Source: Atriophallophorus winterbourni
Taxonomy: Eukaryota; Platyhelminthes; Trematoda; Plagiorchiida; Microphallidae
NCBI GenBank assembly: GCA_013407085.1
Contig: JACCGJ010003278.1
Span: 1-64,000, forward strand
Direction of reading: 5' to 3'
Length of the DNA stretch: 64,000 nt
Shown here: positions 22,531 through 33,905 of the stretch, piece after piece
Position numbering within the stretch: the stretch's first letter is position 1
Layout of the letters: every line of letters begins with the position of its first letter
Program-made: the position numbers and the translations under genes
Notes under the pieces: model-generated
Databases searched by the model: none
Told to the model about the DNA's origin: nothing
Seen by the model: the letters and a program-made list of their open reading frames with translations, nothing else

Positions 22531-23488
22531 GAAGTAAAATCTACTTGCTTCCCGTCAATGATGAGCGAGCATATTTTGAATTAAAAAAACAGTTGGTTAT
22601 TCAACGATAAAATATCAAGCAACTCAATATATTTCTGTAATCTCGAAGAATTTTCCATACAATTTCGGAAGGTGGAATGCATCGATGACTGAATCTCAGG
22701 GAACTCCGCGTGTTGCTTCAATAATTTGTGAATTTTGTGAATAATTTGTGTAATATTTCTTTCTCTTGATAATTAATCATTCAACAGAGGATTTTCGTGC
22801 TTAACTTCAACAAGCTTAATATCTGTTCTCGGTTATACATCTTTTCTTGGTGGATAAATATATGTACTTCATTACTCAGTAAACGTAAGGTTTCCTGGGT
22901 CTCTGAAAATTGATTTTGTCAATGCCATTAATCAGTTTTATTTTGAACTTCTTATTTTAAATTTGATATATTTTCTGGAGTTCTTGAGGACAAATTTAGA
23001 GTACACGTCGGTTGAATTTATGATATTAAACGAATTTGGAGTTAAACATTAATCAGACCAAACAGGTTTCGAATAGCGATCGAAAATTAAGCGAAAGGTT
23101 ATAGTCGAATGGAAAAAATTTGAATTGCCAATTACATGTATATCAGAAACAGCTTCGGTTTTATATATTAGCGCTATCAAACATTGTGATGCAAGTAGAC
23201 AAAATGTCAGCATGCATGGTTTTATAAAAATCGTGTTGTTTCAGTGTGCAATTAAATTTTCTCCAACTGACGCAGCACAAACCCCATACCTCGAATTATA
23301 ACATGTTGACAGTATTTGAAGTGTCACAAATGCGTAAAATCTGCTTCGATTATATAGCGACATGTTGAAACGCGTGAAAAAATTCATCTGGGACACGGCT
23401 AATTTGATGACCACTAAACGTTATTGACAATACCCTAAACTTAAGCAGGTTTCTGGTTCACAGTTGATCGCGTTTTGAAGTACATCAC
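22531..23488. other. AT-rich DNA with no recognisable gene
   Basis: No domain-bearing frame and no clear repeat structure. Confidence 0.45.
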
Positions 23489-24000
23489 TTAATGCCATAA
23501 TGACGATCTGTCTAACTGTTTATTTCTTGCCGAATCAAACAGATACTCGAACTGGATGACGCCATGATCAAGTAAACTCAGTCGAATTTCGTTAGCAGCG
23601 TTATCAATATCGTGTTGATTGCTTGTCCGAAGGAGATCTAGGAGTGAAGGCACATTGGTTCCGCGGTATCGGGCATTACATTCAATGTGGTTGTAAAGGT
23701 GATCATCGTTCAACGACTCACGAAATGAGCGTTCGATGAAGTGTTCTGTGTGAAGTATACTGCTCGGCAGATTCTTAAACGTGAAGTTACCCTTTACTAA
23801 AAATTCGCAAATGAACCTGACAGTTAACATGCGAATTCTGTCGAGTATTGCCAGATTGTAAGAATCCTGTACAGATGGCGGGTGATATACTACTCCCCAT
23901 TCACCGTTTTGGCAGTTAAGTAAACCTACGGAGGACTGGAGTGCATCCCGTAATACAAAATCGGAATCATTAATCTCACGGCACTAAAGGTTTTGGCTGT
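23489..24000 (-). pseudogene. CR1-like APE endonuclease fragment
   Basis: From about 23990 downward the minus strand reads VVYHPPSVQDS, a degenerate GDFN block, then NARYRGTNVPSLLDLL and SLLDHGVIQFEYLF. These are the middle and end of a CR1 endonuclease (the 'RYRG...PSLLDL' and 'SDHxxV' motifs). The N-terminal part and the RT are absent. Confidence 0.7.
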
Positions 24001-24616
24001 AGTAAAATGCTAATTCTTCTCCTGTCGTATTGCGAATAAGTGACATGCCTGTAAATTCTATTTTACTATTGTTTTGTGAGGCTGTAGCATTTTTCTAGTA
24101 ATTGTGATAATCTTTGTTGAATATTTTATAAAAATGCAGGCAGTTCATTGATTTGGTTGAACTGACAATGTGCGTTTTGGTATACAGGTATTTGATAATA
24201 GTTTTTCTCAGCGAGGTTGGGGTGTGAGAGAAAGGGCTATCAGAGTGCAGAATACCTGCTTATAATAAGCTGTCTGTTGTATAGGCTAAATTTGTTTCTG
24301 AAAGGACAGCGAATTATTAAGTTAGTGGTATTTCCTTTGGTAATTTTTTTGCATCAATTATCCCCTATGAAGCAACAATGCGTTTAACCTAATCTTTCGT
24401 GATATATGCATGAGGCAATTTTTCAGTCAGCTTAGACTGCGTCTAACACATATCTACGTTAGAACGTTACTTACATGTTCTTAGAAACGATGTTTATATA
24501 GTTCGTGAATTTTAAAATCTTGAATTTGTGCGCCACTGCTATATCATATAGAACGGGCGTGTCATTAGGAAATCTCCATTGTAACTGGTTTTGCTTCTGC
24601 TGTACTGCTTTAACAG
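24001..24616. other. AT-rich DNA with no recognisable gene
   Basis: Nothing supported on either strand. Confidence 0.4.
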
Positions 24617-25370
24617 TTGTTTACCCTACATATAAGACTTTCAAAAGCATTACATTTTGAGCGTTACTTTCTTGATTATAAGTTTATTTCTTGGGTATTC
24701 CGTCGAAATTATACGTGGCATATCAGCTGTTCTTCTCTGATGATGAACACGTACATACGCCCGCCTATTGACCAGTCTTCACAAGCCTGGACCCCATGGC
24801 TTCAAAAAGACATTTCACTATTGGATCGCATATATCACAGAGCCTCGAAGCTGGTCATTGGGCTCGAAAACCTACCATTCGCTGACCGACTAAGTAAACT
24901 GAAGCTGACGACACTTGCACAAAGGAGACTGCGGGCCGACCTCCTCCTCAAATTCAAAATCCTTAACAGTGTTTCCCACCCTTTGGATATACTATTTCAC
25001 CGACGAACATCCAGCAACAACCGCGGTCACAACTGCAATTTGGAAATACCTCAATCCAGTCAGAACTGCCGCAAGTATTTTTATTCTGTGCGAATTTGTT
25101 TCGCTTGGAATTCCCTGCCAGCCAATTTGGTAAGCTCAAACACTTTTTCTATATTTAAATCAAAACTGGACGATTTCCTGAGAGCCAATCCAAATTATGC
25201 CATGAACTATTTATAATTTATCGTTACCAGAATTATTTTGATTTTAAAATTTTTCTACACACATATACACATATACACTTGTACCTATAGTTCAACTGCA
25301 TGGTTATTGTAAAGTAATTGCTTTTTCGACCATAAATCGTGAATCTTGAATCTTGAATCCTTGCAGTAGT
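24617..25370 (+). pseudogene. CR1-like LINE (family B), RT C-terminal domain and 3' tail
   Basis: The frame ending at 25216 encodes TYIRPPIDQSSQAWTPWL, DRIYHRASKLVIGL, RRLRADLLLKFKIL, then RKYFYSVRICFAWNSLPANL and a final FKSKLDDFLRANP. This is the C-terminal domain of CR1-like ORF2. The 3' UTR ends with GACCATAAATCGTGAATC followed by TTGAATC repeats (25335-25370), the tail that defines family B in this window. Confidence 0.85.
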
Positions 25371-26228
25371 TACTGAACCCTATCTAAACAGGATAAAGAC
25401 AATTGTAATATGTTTTCTGAAGTTTTAAAATATAACTATGATGTTAAACAGCCTTTATTTGTTTATATTTTCGGAAGTTGACTTAGGTTTTAAGCCGTGC
25501 CAATATCAACGTTTTCGTTGGATGAACGTCCATACGGCGCACCACTTTCGTTATTATTAACATTTATCTTCCTGCAATCTGACCACTTATAGTGTGTCAC
25601 TGGTTTCCTTTTCATCGGTACCGTAACATCATTGTTCACGGTGTCTCTCGTTTTTACAGGTCACCAGACCGCTCGCCTGCCCTAGATCGAGATGCTTTCA
25701 TGTAAACCTCGGTAGTGATCTCCGGCGATGGCATTATATCTTTCGAGTTCCTCGAGACTGGGCTTGAAATGAGGTTATTTCTACTTGCTCGCGAACGACT
25801 TCAATTTCATGCAGTCCTAGAACTCATTCAATGTTGCATGTTGATATAAAAACCTATTTTTCTCCCATTCATTCCATCCTGCTCCCAAACAACTTTTATC
25901 AATTCGCTGCCTACACAACACCGGCAAGTTCCACATACCAAATATCGTTTCATAAACAACGACAAATAGAAGCATAGAAACATATATTATCAGAAAATCA
26001 CTGATAGCATTAAAGAGCATCATATTTAAGACATCTTTAAAACACATATTGTCGAATGAAAAGTGACCTCATGGGATTAATTTCGACCCGTGTGAGATGG
26101 TTCCAGAAGGTAACTGCCGTTTTCTTGGAATTTGAACAGCTGAAATTTAAGCAAATAAACAAGCATGAGTTAGACTCGAGGTCGTTGTAATGCGAGCGCG
26201 CTAGTAATAAATAATTCATACAACATAC
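25371..26228. other. Probable intron or 3' flank of the nuclear receptor gene
   Basis: On the minus strand this follows the splice donor after the DNA-binding-domain exon. I do not find a ligand-binding-domain exon. A candidate acceptor (TTCTAG, exon from 25816) opens a frame reading GLHEIEVVREQVEITSF in the right phase, but a stop follows within 30 codons. Confidence 0.35.
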
Positions 26229-26370
26229 CATCAGGCGACATGCCAGCTTTAAGACATTTTTCAAATCTGCATGCACGACACCGGTTTCGCTCTTCTGGAG
26301 TATTCATGCAATTCCCACCGAAAGGGCAAACATATTGACGACCTTCTTGTACGGTTCGGCGGAAGAATGC
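26229..26370 (-). CDS. Exon 3 of the nuclear receptor (second zinc finger)
   Basis: A 142-bp exon, too short for simple ORF calling, supported by CAG acceptor and GTATGT donor. It begins AFFRRTVQEGRQYVC, continues with the D-box and TPEERNRCRACRFEKC, and ends AGMSPD plus one base. It completes the receptor's DNA-binding domain. Confidence 0.85.
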
Positions 26371-27911
26371 CTGAAGTAGAGAAGTAGATTGTGAAGATCA
26401 AATTAAATTTCAAATGGAATATTATTAAACGTGACGGAGCATACCTTACAGCCTTCACATGCCATCGCACCGTAGTGCCTACCGGTCGCTAAGTCTTTAC
26501 ATACGGCACAACGGTCACTGCCTGGCTCGGAATTATTCATTCGTATGTGAGCTACTCGCTGATTCACATAGCGTCGTTCTTCGCCCCGTCGAGCGCGGGC
26601 GCCAGGTTTCGACTGTCTTGGAATGGCTTCAGGTTGCGCCCTGTTAAAATACAAACAACGAATTGATAATGAAAATTTCGTTGCTCAAGATAATTTGAAA
26701 ATTATTATTGCCATTTATTACAACCAAGTTTATGAATGGCTCATACAAATATAGGAGCATTTCTTTAGTCAATCATGCTTTTAATTGGAAGTCATCCTCA
26801 AATAAGTTAATAAATCGCGAAAGAATACTACTCAATAAACAGTAACTCACATGATTGGAAAATGCATATTAGAAACTCCATTGTGCTGGACGAAGTAATG
26901 TGCGTGATTCGGGTTTGGGATTAGAGGTAGTGGCTCGTTAGAAGTTGATGGTCCACAGTATGGCGAACAATTGGCATATTGTATCAGTGGATTTTCAGTG
27001 TTGTACGTATCATTCGTGGATGGACCAGAGGTAGAATATTGTGGTTGAAAATGTGACTGATTGACTTGTGCATGGTAAGCAGTTGTTGGTTGGTTGGTGA
27101 TACTCATTCGATTATTGTACATCTCTGATGGTAGCATTGGAGGTGCTTCTGTTGGGAATAAATGACTCGGCTCCATGTGAGATGGACCTGGTTGAGGCGA
27201 AACGCCATGCGTTCTGCTTGTCAAGCTTGCTGAATAAGAATCAGGCGACATCTGTGAAAGTGGAACTGATTGTGTTGTGGCAAAATTACACTGCCCAAAG
27301 TGCGTTGCGGCGGGTTGACGCAAATACCTCTGGATTTCAGTTACCATCCGTTGCTCAGAATCAATTTGCATTGATATATCACGTCCTTGTTGTGGCGGAT
27401 GCGTTTGGTTTGAATTAGGTGTCGCACTGGCATCAAATGAAGTGGATTGCCTCAGGTCTGTGGTGTTGGCGTTTGACAGATAAGGATACGGTTGACACCC
27501 ACTAAAATCGTGTCGATTCGGCACATATTCAGTCGGCCGATGTTTGCTTGACCCAATGTTTGTGCAATCAGACATATTTTCTCTGTTGAATATTTGGGTG
27601 TGTCTTGTGGAAAATTGTTGCATGCAATCCGGTTGTAACGACGATAATGGCTGTTGAACTCTTTGCGTGTTAAAGCAATCCTCATTTGTCCAAAGATTTG
27701 GTACGTATTCTGAAGTGAGTTCTTCAGTTTGCTGTGACTTTCTCTGGAAAACCGGGGTCAAGAGTTCGCCAAAGTTTTGACCCTCTGTTGGACTAGCTCT
27801 TTCTATTCCAGAGTCCGACGAAGTACTTGATGATTTCGAATCCACTCGATGTTCGTGTGGGGGATGTCCGATCAGGGAAAATTCTTCAATCGACGGCAAT
27901 GCTTTATCCAT
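26229..27911 (-). CDS. Nuclear receptor, A/B domain and DNA-binding domain (three exons; 3' end not found)
   Basis: Exons on the minus strand: 27911-26852 (donor GTGAGT), 26640-26445 (acceptor AACAG, donor GTATGC) and 26370-26229 (acceptor TTCAG, donor GTATGT). Phases agree at both junctions. Residues 1-397 are a long A/B region rich in Ser, Gln, Pro and Asn. The DNA-binding domain follows: first C4 finger with Cys 398, 401, 415 and 418; P-box CEGCKA then FFRRT; second finger with Cys 434, 440, 450 and 453; then the RFEKCLKAGM segment. This is a ligand-activated transcription factor family that acts in the nucleus. The ATG is chosen for its Kozak-like context (AAATGG). P-box and second finger do not match a named subfamily that I can fix; HNF4-like or a flatworm-specific orphan are possible. 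No ligand-binding domain is recognisable downstream in the window. Confidence 0.85.
26445..26640 (-). CDS. Exon 2 of the nuclear receptor (first zinc finger)
   Basis: A 196-bp exon in phase 2, ending exactly after CEGCK. Splicing after this Lys is a position used in many nuclear receptor genes. A basic stretch (RARRGEERR) precedes the first finger. Confidence 0.85.
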
Positions 27912-28594
27912 TTAGCCTTTTCCAAAGATGCGATCCTTTTCTGCGGTTCAAAAGCTTCAATTGTTGGAACTCGCGTGCGCTTGAACTTTTATCGCACTAT
28001 TGACCTTTGATCGTCCAATAAGCGCAGTTGGTCCAGCACATTATCTAATTTGTCACCCGATTGGCTCTGTGCTCAGGGATGACGTAATAACATGTGTGTC
28101 ATGTTTTATCGCACCAAATAAGCGAATAAGCACATAAGCACAAGGCCATTTACAATATTCCCAGGGTTAAGTTTCAAAGGCGAGTTACATTTAGAACGAT
28201 AATCTTAAGTCAGATATTTAACGTGCACTTACTTTGCACCCTGCATTTCTTGTCCACTCGCATCAAGTTTTCTGTCGTTAAAACAATTACATCTGCTACT
28301 CTCAGATAATCCAAATTGACTTAACGATGGCTTAAACATTTTAAGCTGTTGTTCTGATCAACGTTACGTGAAACAGCTAATTTGATTAAGTTAATATTTA
28401 ACGAATCTCAATTTAGGGTCCATGTATTTGGAACGTTTAGCAGTTGATAATCGTTGTTGTTTCGATGATCAACGCTGTGGTTCTTCGTGCATGAGTTTTT
28501 TTTACACCGTTTAGTCTCCTGTCGAATAAAAATAATCGATAAAGATGACGCAGACTGAACATCATTCTTCGAGTTCAGATAAATCGGAGAGCAG
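27912..28594. promoter_or_regulatory. Upstream region of the nuclear receptor gene
   Basis: Contains the presumed 5' UTR. A possible acceptor (CCGCAG, minus strand near 27947) lies just before the start codon, so a further noncoding exon is possible. No core promoter motif stands out. Confidence 0.35.
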
Positions 28595-29210
28595 GTTTTG
28601 TTGTTCGACTGTTAAGGTCAATTTCGACCGTGGATGTTTATCACTATCGCAAGATTTTTCATGTTCCACTTCTTTTAGTATGACTAATCAGTTCTATTCT
28701 GGAGGAAAAAACTCTCCGGTAGCCATTGCAATGATAGGCAGAACTCGGTTGATCGGCGTCAGTTGCACGTCGGTGGTGTGATCTGCGTTAGCAGCCGAGA
28801 GCTGTAACTGTTCCTCAAAGATTGCAGACGACATAATTTTATGCGGTATAATCGTACTGTCCCTAGAGTACAGAAAGTTGAAGTGCTCTACTCATCTTTC
28901 CATCTGCTGAGTTTTGTCGGCAATCGGGTTAACAGATACAGACTTAATGAGAGACGTTTGTTTGGACCAATGGCTCTTTTGATGCCATCATAAAAAATGT
29001 GAGAATTTTCAGTATTGGCAGCTTTTGGATGCTGAGTATAATTTCAGTCAAATACTGATTTGCACATCGTCTTGCCGTCTGTTGGAAATTAATTCTAACT
29101 GACCTTAGAAGTCGTATGTTTTCAACGGTTGGCAGACATTCGAAGGCCAAAACGCTGACCGTTTCTTGTCCGACACCGCAGACAGCAGTTTAAGCTTTTC
29201 GACAATGCCC
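28595..29210 (-). pseudogene. Family C LINE, internally deleted copy
   Basis: Read from 29210 down, the minus strand gives the linker before RT (ARRCANQYLTEIILSIQKL, a MASKEPLVQT block matching 'GIKKALGPT', then KTQQMER and HFNFLYS-like 'ERWVEHYSELYS'). At about 28855 it jumps to the C-terminal end and 3' UTR known from 16920-17150 (GCTGCTAACGCAGATCAC, then the CCACGGTCGA block and ACAACAAAAC). Most of the RT is therefore deleted. Confidence 0.75.
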
Positions 29211-30084
29211 GCTTCAGATAACGTTACATAACGAAACGGGAAACTCTGAAAGTAAATACAGCTTCTAACATTACTAAAATAAATATGACCTCTTTTAACA
29301 GAGAAATAGTTTCACATAATATAATTGATAGATTGAATGAATGAACTTGGGTATGGACGTTTGTTCAAAGGTAATGTCGCACGCTTCGAATGAGTACAAA
29401 TTTAAGATTAGGAATCAAATAAATTGTGATTGGAATACTACATGTAAATACTGGAAATGAATATCGCTTTTTAGTCACCTCAACAATTTTGCACGTGAAT
29501 TATTTTGCAGCAAACACCACACAATCTATTCACGAATCAGAATCAAACGTGATAATTGCATCGATGACTAGCTTTAACAGATGCTGATGTTGTTTGTTTA
29601 TCGATTATACAATTTATATTCGATAGAAAATCGCTGCGAGAATCATGATTTCACCAAAGTAGTTTTCTTTATAGACATTAATAAACAGTAGATATTCAGT
29701 ATTAATTTATGCAATATTTGATGAAATTAAACAACAAGAACTGGGTATGGTATTTAAGTGATTGGCATATGATGACCGCTAAACATTCAACTTATGGATA
29801 AAACGGCGACTTATGCCATCATGATCGTCGTGCATATACAGTGTTCACATAATTTCGAATGATGAATTTGGTGCCGAAAAACAGAAAATGTCGTAAATGA
29901 AAGACATGAAAGTAGACCTTTATCAAATAATTAATTAACTAGTATTATATTGGAAGCGATTCGTAAAAATGAACAACGCATAATTTGTTCAAATTTAAAG
30001 AGCCACCATTTTCGAATTCAAAGTATCATGCAAGTTATTCTCAGGTTCATTACATAATCAGATCGCTCGAGTAAAATGGTAGAA
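29211..30084. other. AT-rich DNA with no recognisable gene
   Basis: No domain-bearing frame or clear repeat on either strand. Confidence 0.45.
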
Positions 30085-30980
30085 CATCGAAGCTACTCCG
30101 GTTAAATACTGAAACACCGCCATGTGCTTATGAAATAACACCGTTCATCCTTAAGCAATGACCCAATGCTCTATTATCACAACACTCTGATCTTTTCAAC
30201 CTGTCACTGATTCGTAGCAAGGTTCCTACTGAATGGAAAAGTGGATTAATAACTCCCATATACATATTCAGGAACTGATACTATGTGTCACATTATTGGC
30301 AGAGGTCTCTAAACTTCTCGAACCATTTGTCGCTGATGAATGTATCAAACAATTGAAACAAATTAAGCTTATTTACATCGCACAGCACGGATTTACAAAA
30401 GGAACTCCAGTCCAACCAATCGTCTCATAACCCTTAATAACTTTACTTCAGTCTTAGCAAATGGATACCCTCTCCTTACTTTTTACTTCGATATTTCTTA
30501 ATAGGTTGACTGTGCTAACCACAGCATACTTCTACAGAAATTGGAGCAGCTCGGGGTGGGTGGCAGATTATTGGCCTGAATAGAGGATTATTAGACTGGT
30601 AGAGTCATCAAGGTAGAGTTGATAGGACATTATCCAGCCCAGCGAAAGTTACAAGCGGCGTAACTTAAGAATCAGACTTTGGGCGAATATTCTTCCTGGT
30701 GTATGCAAACGATATACCCGAAATCGTACTCTTCAAAATCATTTTATTTGCGGATGACATCAACGTGTTGACTAGCGTACACACCACGGAATATTATCAA
30801 ATTATAGAAAAGTCAATTGTTTACATTTCTATATCGCAGGCCGTCTTTGATTTTGTATTGAATTGTTTCTGGAGTATTTTGGCACACACTCCAGAGTCAG
30901 GTTTTTTATGCTTGCTGACCGCAGCTGGAGATAATAAAGTTAAGGTTTACTTAGACTTGAAAAAGGTAGAAAATTGAACA
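30085..30980 (+). pseudogene. Degenerate CR1-like reverse transcriptase
   Basis: Frames in series give VPTEWKSGLITPIY (spanning a frame change near 30235), AQHGFTKGT (about 30390), a KLEQLGVGG-like block near 30545, and FADDINVLTS (30699-30977). Stops and frameshifts are frequent. No endonuclease or 3' tail is visible. Confidence 0.7.
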
Positions 30981-31343
30981 AGATTTCATTGTTACTGTTT
31001 ATATCTGATGATGAGATACAACCCGAAACCGGTTGTCGTCTATACGTTGAATGTTTAAAAGCATCTCGAGCAGTTTACCGGGAAATAATTGATTGTACTT
31101 TGGAACACCATGGTTCATTTCACGAAGCCTAAGTATAGAGTTTCCAAAGGTGAACAATTTCGTCTCATACCGGCTTGACAGGTCATCTTTGCATACAATA
31201 GTTTCACTCACAACGAAGCTGCAGTTTCAGTTCAGGTGACCGCTTCCGATCGATATTTATCCTACTCGTCGACTCGGCCAGCTGATCGTGAAAACCACGT
31301 GATTCATGTAACGGTCACGTGCTGAATTTTAAAATTGACTTAC

Positions 31344-31555
31344 CAGCATTCCAGAGTTTGGATCAATCGGCCTAGTGGAGCAAAAGGCCCGATAGGCTCA
31401 GGAGTGATAACGAAATTGTGCGTGCAATGCGAATACAGATATCGATTATTTTTGTCGCTAATGGGCTTCCTCTGAGTTTGAATCGCGATACGACAGTCTA
31501 ATGTTTCAGCAATGACGGATTGAGTACATAATATTAATACGCCGATCGAGCGCAT
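31344..31555 (-). CDS. Candidate first exon of a secreted protein
   Basis: An ATG at 31555 opens 70 codons that end in a good splice donor (G|GTAAGTC at 31344/31343), phase 2. The N-terminus (MRSIGVLILCTQSVIAETLD) looks like a signal peptide with a cleavage site near Ala16. Four Cys are present in the rest, including a SHCTHNF block. A TATAAA sequence overlaps the start, so the true 5' end is uncertain. I recognise no family, and the following exon was not found. A chance open frame cannot be excluded. Confidence 0.35.
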
Positions 31556-33773
31556 TTATAAAATGCGTACTGAAAACAACTACGATCGCTAGCACTATGT
31601 CTGTTTTCTCCTCAGTCTGATAAAAAACACAGCTTACCTGGAAAGCAGGACAATACGGTGAACCCACAACCCAAACCATCTTGAATAGTTTATGCCAAAC
31701 CATCGTGTGGGTATAATGGGCGAAGCAAATCGGAAGCTCACCGATCAATTAGTGACAACTTCAGGCAATACACTTCTTGTATTCTAAATCGAAATCATTA
31801 TCCTATGTTCTATTTCCATTTAGTCGTCCTCTTTGAGCGAACTCCCGAGGAAATAATCACCAATTTAAGAAATGTAAATTGACTCAGAATTATAAACACT
31901 ATCATGTCTAAAAACCAACATTTTAACATAATTAAAGATACAGGAAAGTGTGTACATGATGATTGCTTTCAGTTAAGGCAACGCCATTGGCGCAATAGGA
32001 TATCTGCACTTTTGTTAATATAACAGTCGATTGACATTCACAACCGCCTTATAGCTGTACACCGTTTTCAAATGCAGTGAACGTTCAAATCATGTGAATA
32101 GTAGCGGTAGAGATTGTATCTATACAAGTGAATGAACATTGTTTCAAAATTCATGAGCCTATAACACATTGGCGAACCGTTAACAAGCAAATTAGTGATT
32201 CGAAACGCCTAAAGCTAATCGCTAAATCATAGGAATTTCTTAAACGCTTAAGCTCAAATTAAACATCGGAACGATTACTGAACTTAAATGAAAGTTTACA
32301 ATTCCCGTCGAACCTCATTTCACAAATATTAAATTCCCTTAGTGCATTAGCTGTAAGTTTGCTGTGCAATTCATTTTTTCGCTGTTGTTCGTTTGATGTA
32401 TTGTTTGGTATGTTAGAATACACTTGTTCGTGTAATTTGTCATTTCGACCAAGTTCACCACATTAATTGTAATTGGTGTCGACAGATATAACACTTCTAT
32501 GGTTAGCTCGAAGTAATATAGAGTAATTCTATGCACCGAATTTATTTAGCCAATTAAAACTGTCTTCACCAGTTTGTTTTATTATTTCTCTCAACAAATT
32601 AGCGTCAACAAAAAGTTTCGTTTATTCCAGATGACCAAATTTTTTATATTGAGTTAAAAAATCTGCGAGAACATCTTTCAAATTTAGAATGTTTGACACT
32701 TATCCGAAAAAATCTATTTACCAAGAAACTATAAACAAAAATTTATTCGGATACATTCGATATTACAGCAGAATAAAATGATATCTAACCATTATATTTA
32801 AGCTGCATTTTATTTCAACATTTTATGGCATTGCGTCACATCGCATATCGGTATCAATGGCCGGAGTTTTGTAACAAAGCAATATTTTTATTCAATCATT
32901 GTTATCAACTGGAACTCTTCACTTCCATCATTCAGTTTTCGGAATTAGATTTTGGCACCATTGGTCAATAAAGTATTGTTGAAGAAGGTATTTGAGTTTT
33001 CAACATCAGGCTTAAAATTGGAGTTGGCATGCATGTTGTTTATTTAACAGACCACTAGAGTTTATTAATGCGTCACAGCGCCACAGAAGAAAGCTTTACT
33101 CCTAGCAACAACTACAGAATATCTGACCAACAACCAACGGATGATTTGCTCATTCACATTTCCCCTTCAAATTGTTGCCGAGGCGTCCGCAAAATTGACC
33201 TATGACCCTTTTGATAAAACTGGCTAATTCGTGCGTGACGCAATCATGTTTATCAAAAAACGATGTGCCCCATATGACCAAGATGGTTTCGTTTATCAAA
33301 TGTTTTAGTAACTAGGTGGTTACTGGAATAAGCTAGCAAACAGACATTCCCGTTATCCAAGATTCAGCTAACATATTTCTTAAAATTTAATGCATATTAA
33401 GACAGACATTCTTTTTAACATTGCAATATTGATATCGCCTCAAGATTCACTTCAGTCAACACTACAACACAAAAACGAAATTGTACGAATTCGTTCATGG
33501 TTTGCTCGTGTCAGTCGCATTTGGAGCATCATTAGGGAAAAGATATTTTGAACAATGTTTCACTACCTAAAGATTTTTCTCCTAAGATGATGTCAATCCA
33601 ATGCTTAACTAAATCATTAAGATTCAGATGGATGTTTTTATTAAAATTGGTTCATGGATTATGAAACATGAATACTTTTCAGTATATTATTAGTTGTAGA
33701 GTTTCCAAGGTTTTCATAGCCGGATCAGTTTGGAGGATAAGCTACAATATACAAACATTGTTTTGATTTCGCT
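31556..33773. other. AT-rich DNA with no recognisable gene
   Basis: No supported coding or repeat feature; open frames are short and low in information. Confidence 0.45.
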
Positions 33774-33905
33774 TTTAATATACTCTCTGACAACCAAGTC
33801 CAGATTCTGGTCTGCTTGCGTGGTCCTTTTAGACCCAGCAGATCTAATTCTGGAGCTAAGAGTATAGCCAAGCGCCTAGGGATGCTTTTAACGCAGACGA
33901 GTTGA
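33774..33905 (+). repeat. Remnant of the family C 5' UTR
   Basis: The segment CTCTGACAACCAAGTCCAG, then CTGGTCTGCTTGCGTGGTCC, then AAGCGCCTAGGGATGCTTTT, matches in order 56568-56620 and 57105-57130 at the 5' end of the family C element, with the intervening part deleted. Confidence 0.65.

Noticed and set aside
28545..28781. A 78-codon plus-strand open frame with ATG upstream of the nuclear receptor gene, looking like the start of a divergent gene.
   Set aside because: The sequence is the reverse complement of the family C 3' UTR, matching 16940-17150 in order, so it is antisense repeat DNA.
31005..31045. CTGATGATGAG...CCCGAAACCGGTTGTCG looks like a third hammerhead core.
   Set aside because: Helix II cannot form between the core and GAAA, and the helix I strands do not pair. 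It may be a decayed ribozyme but cannot be supported.
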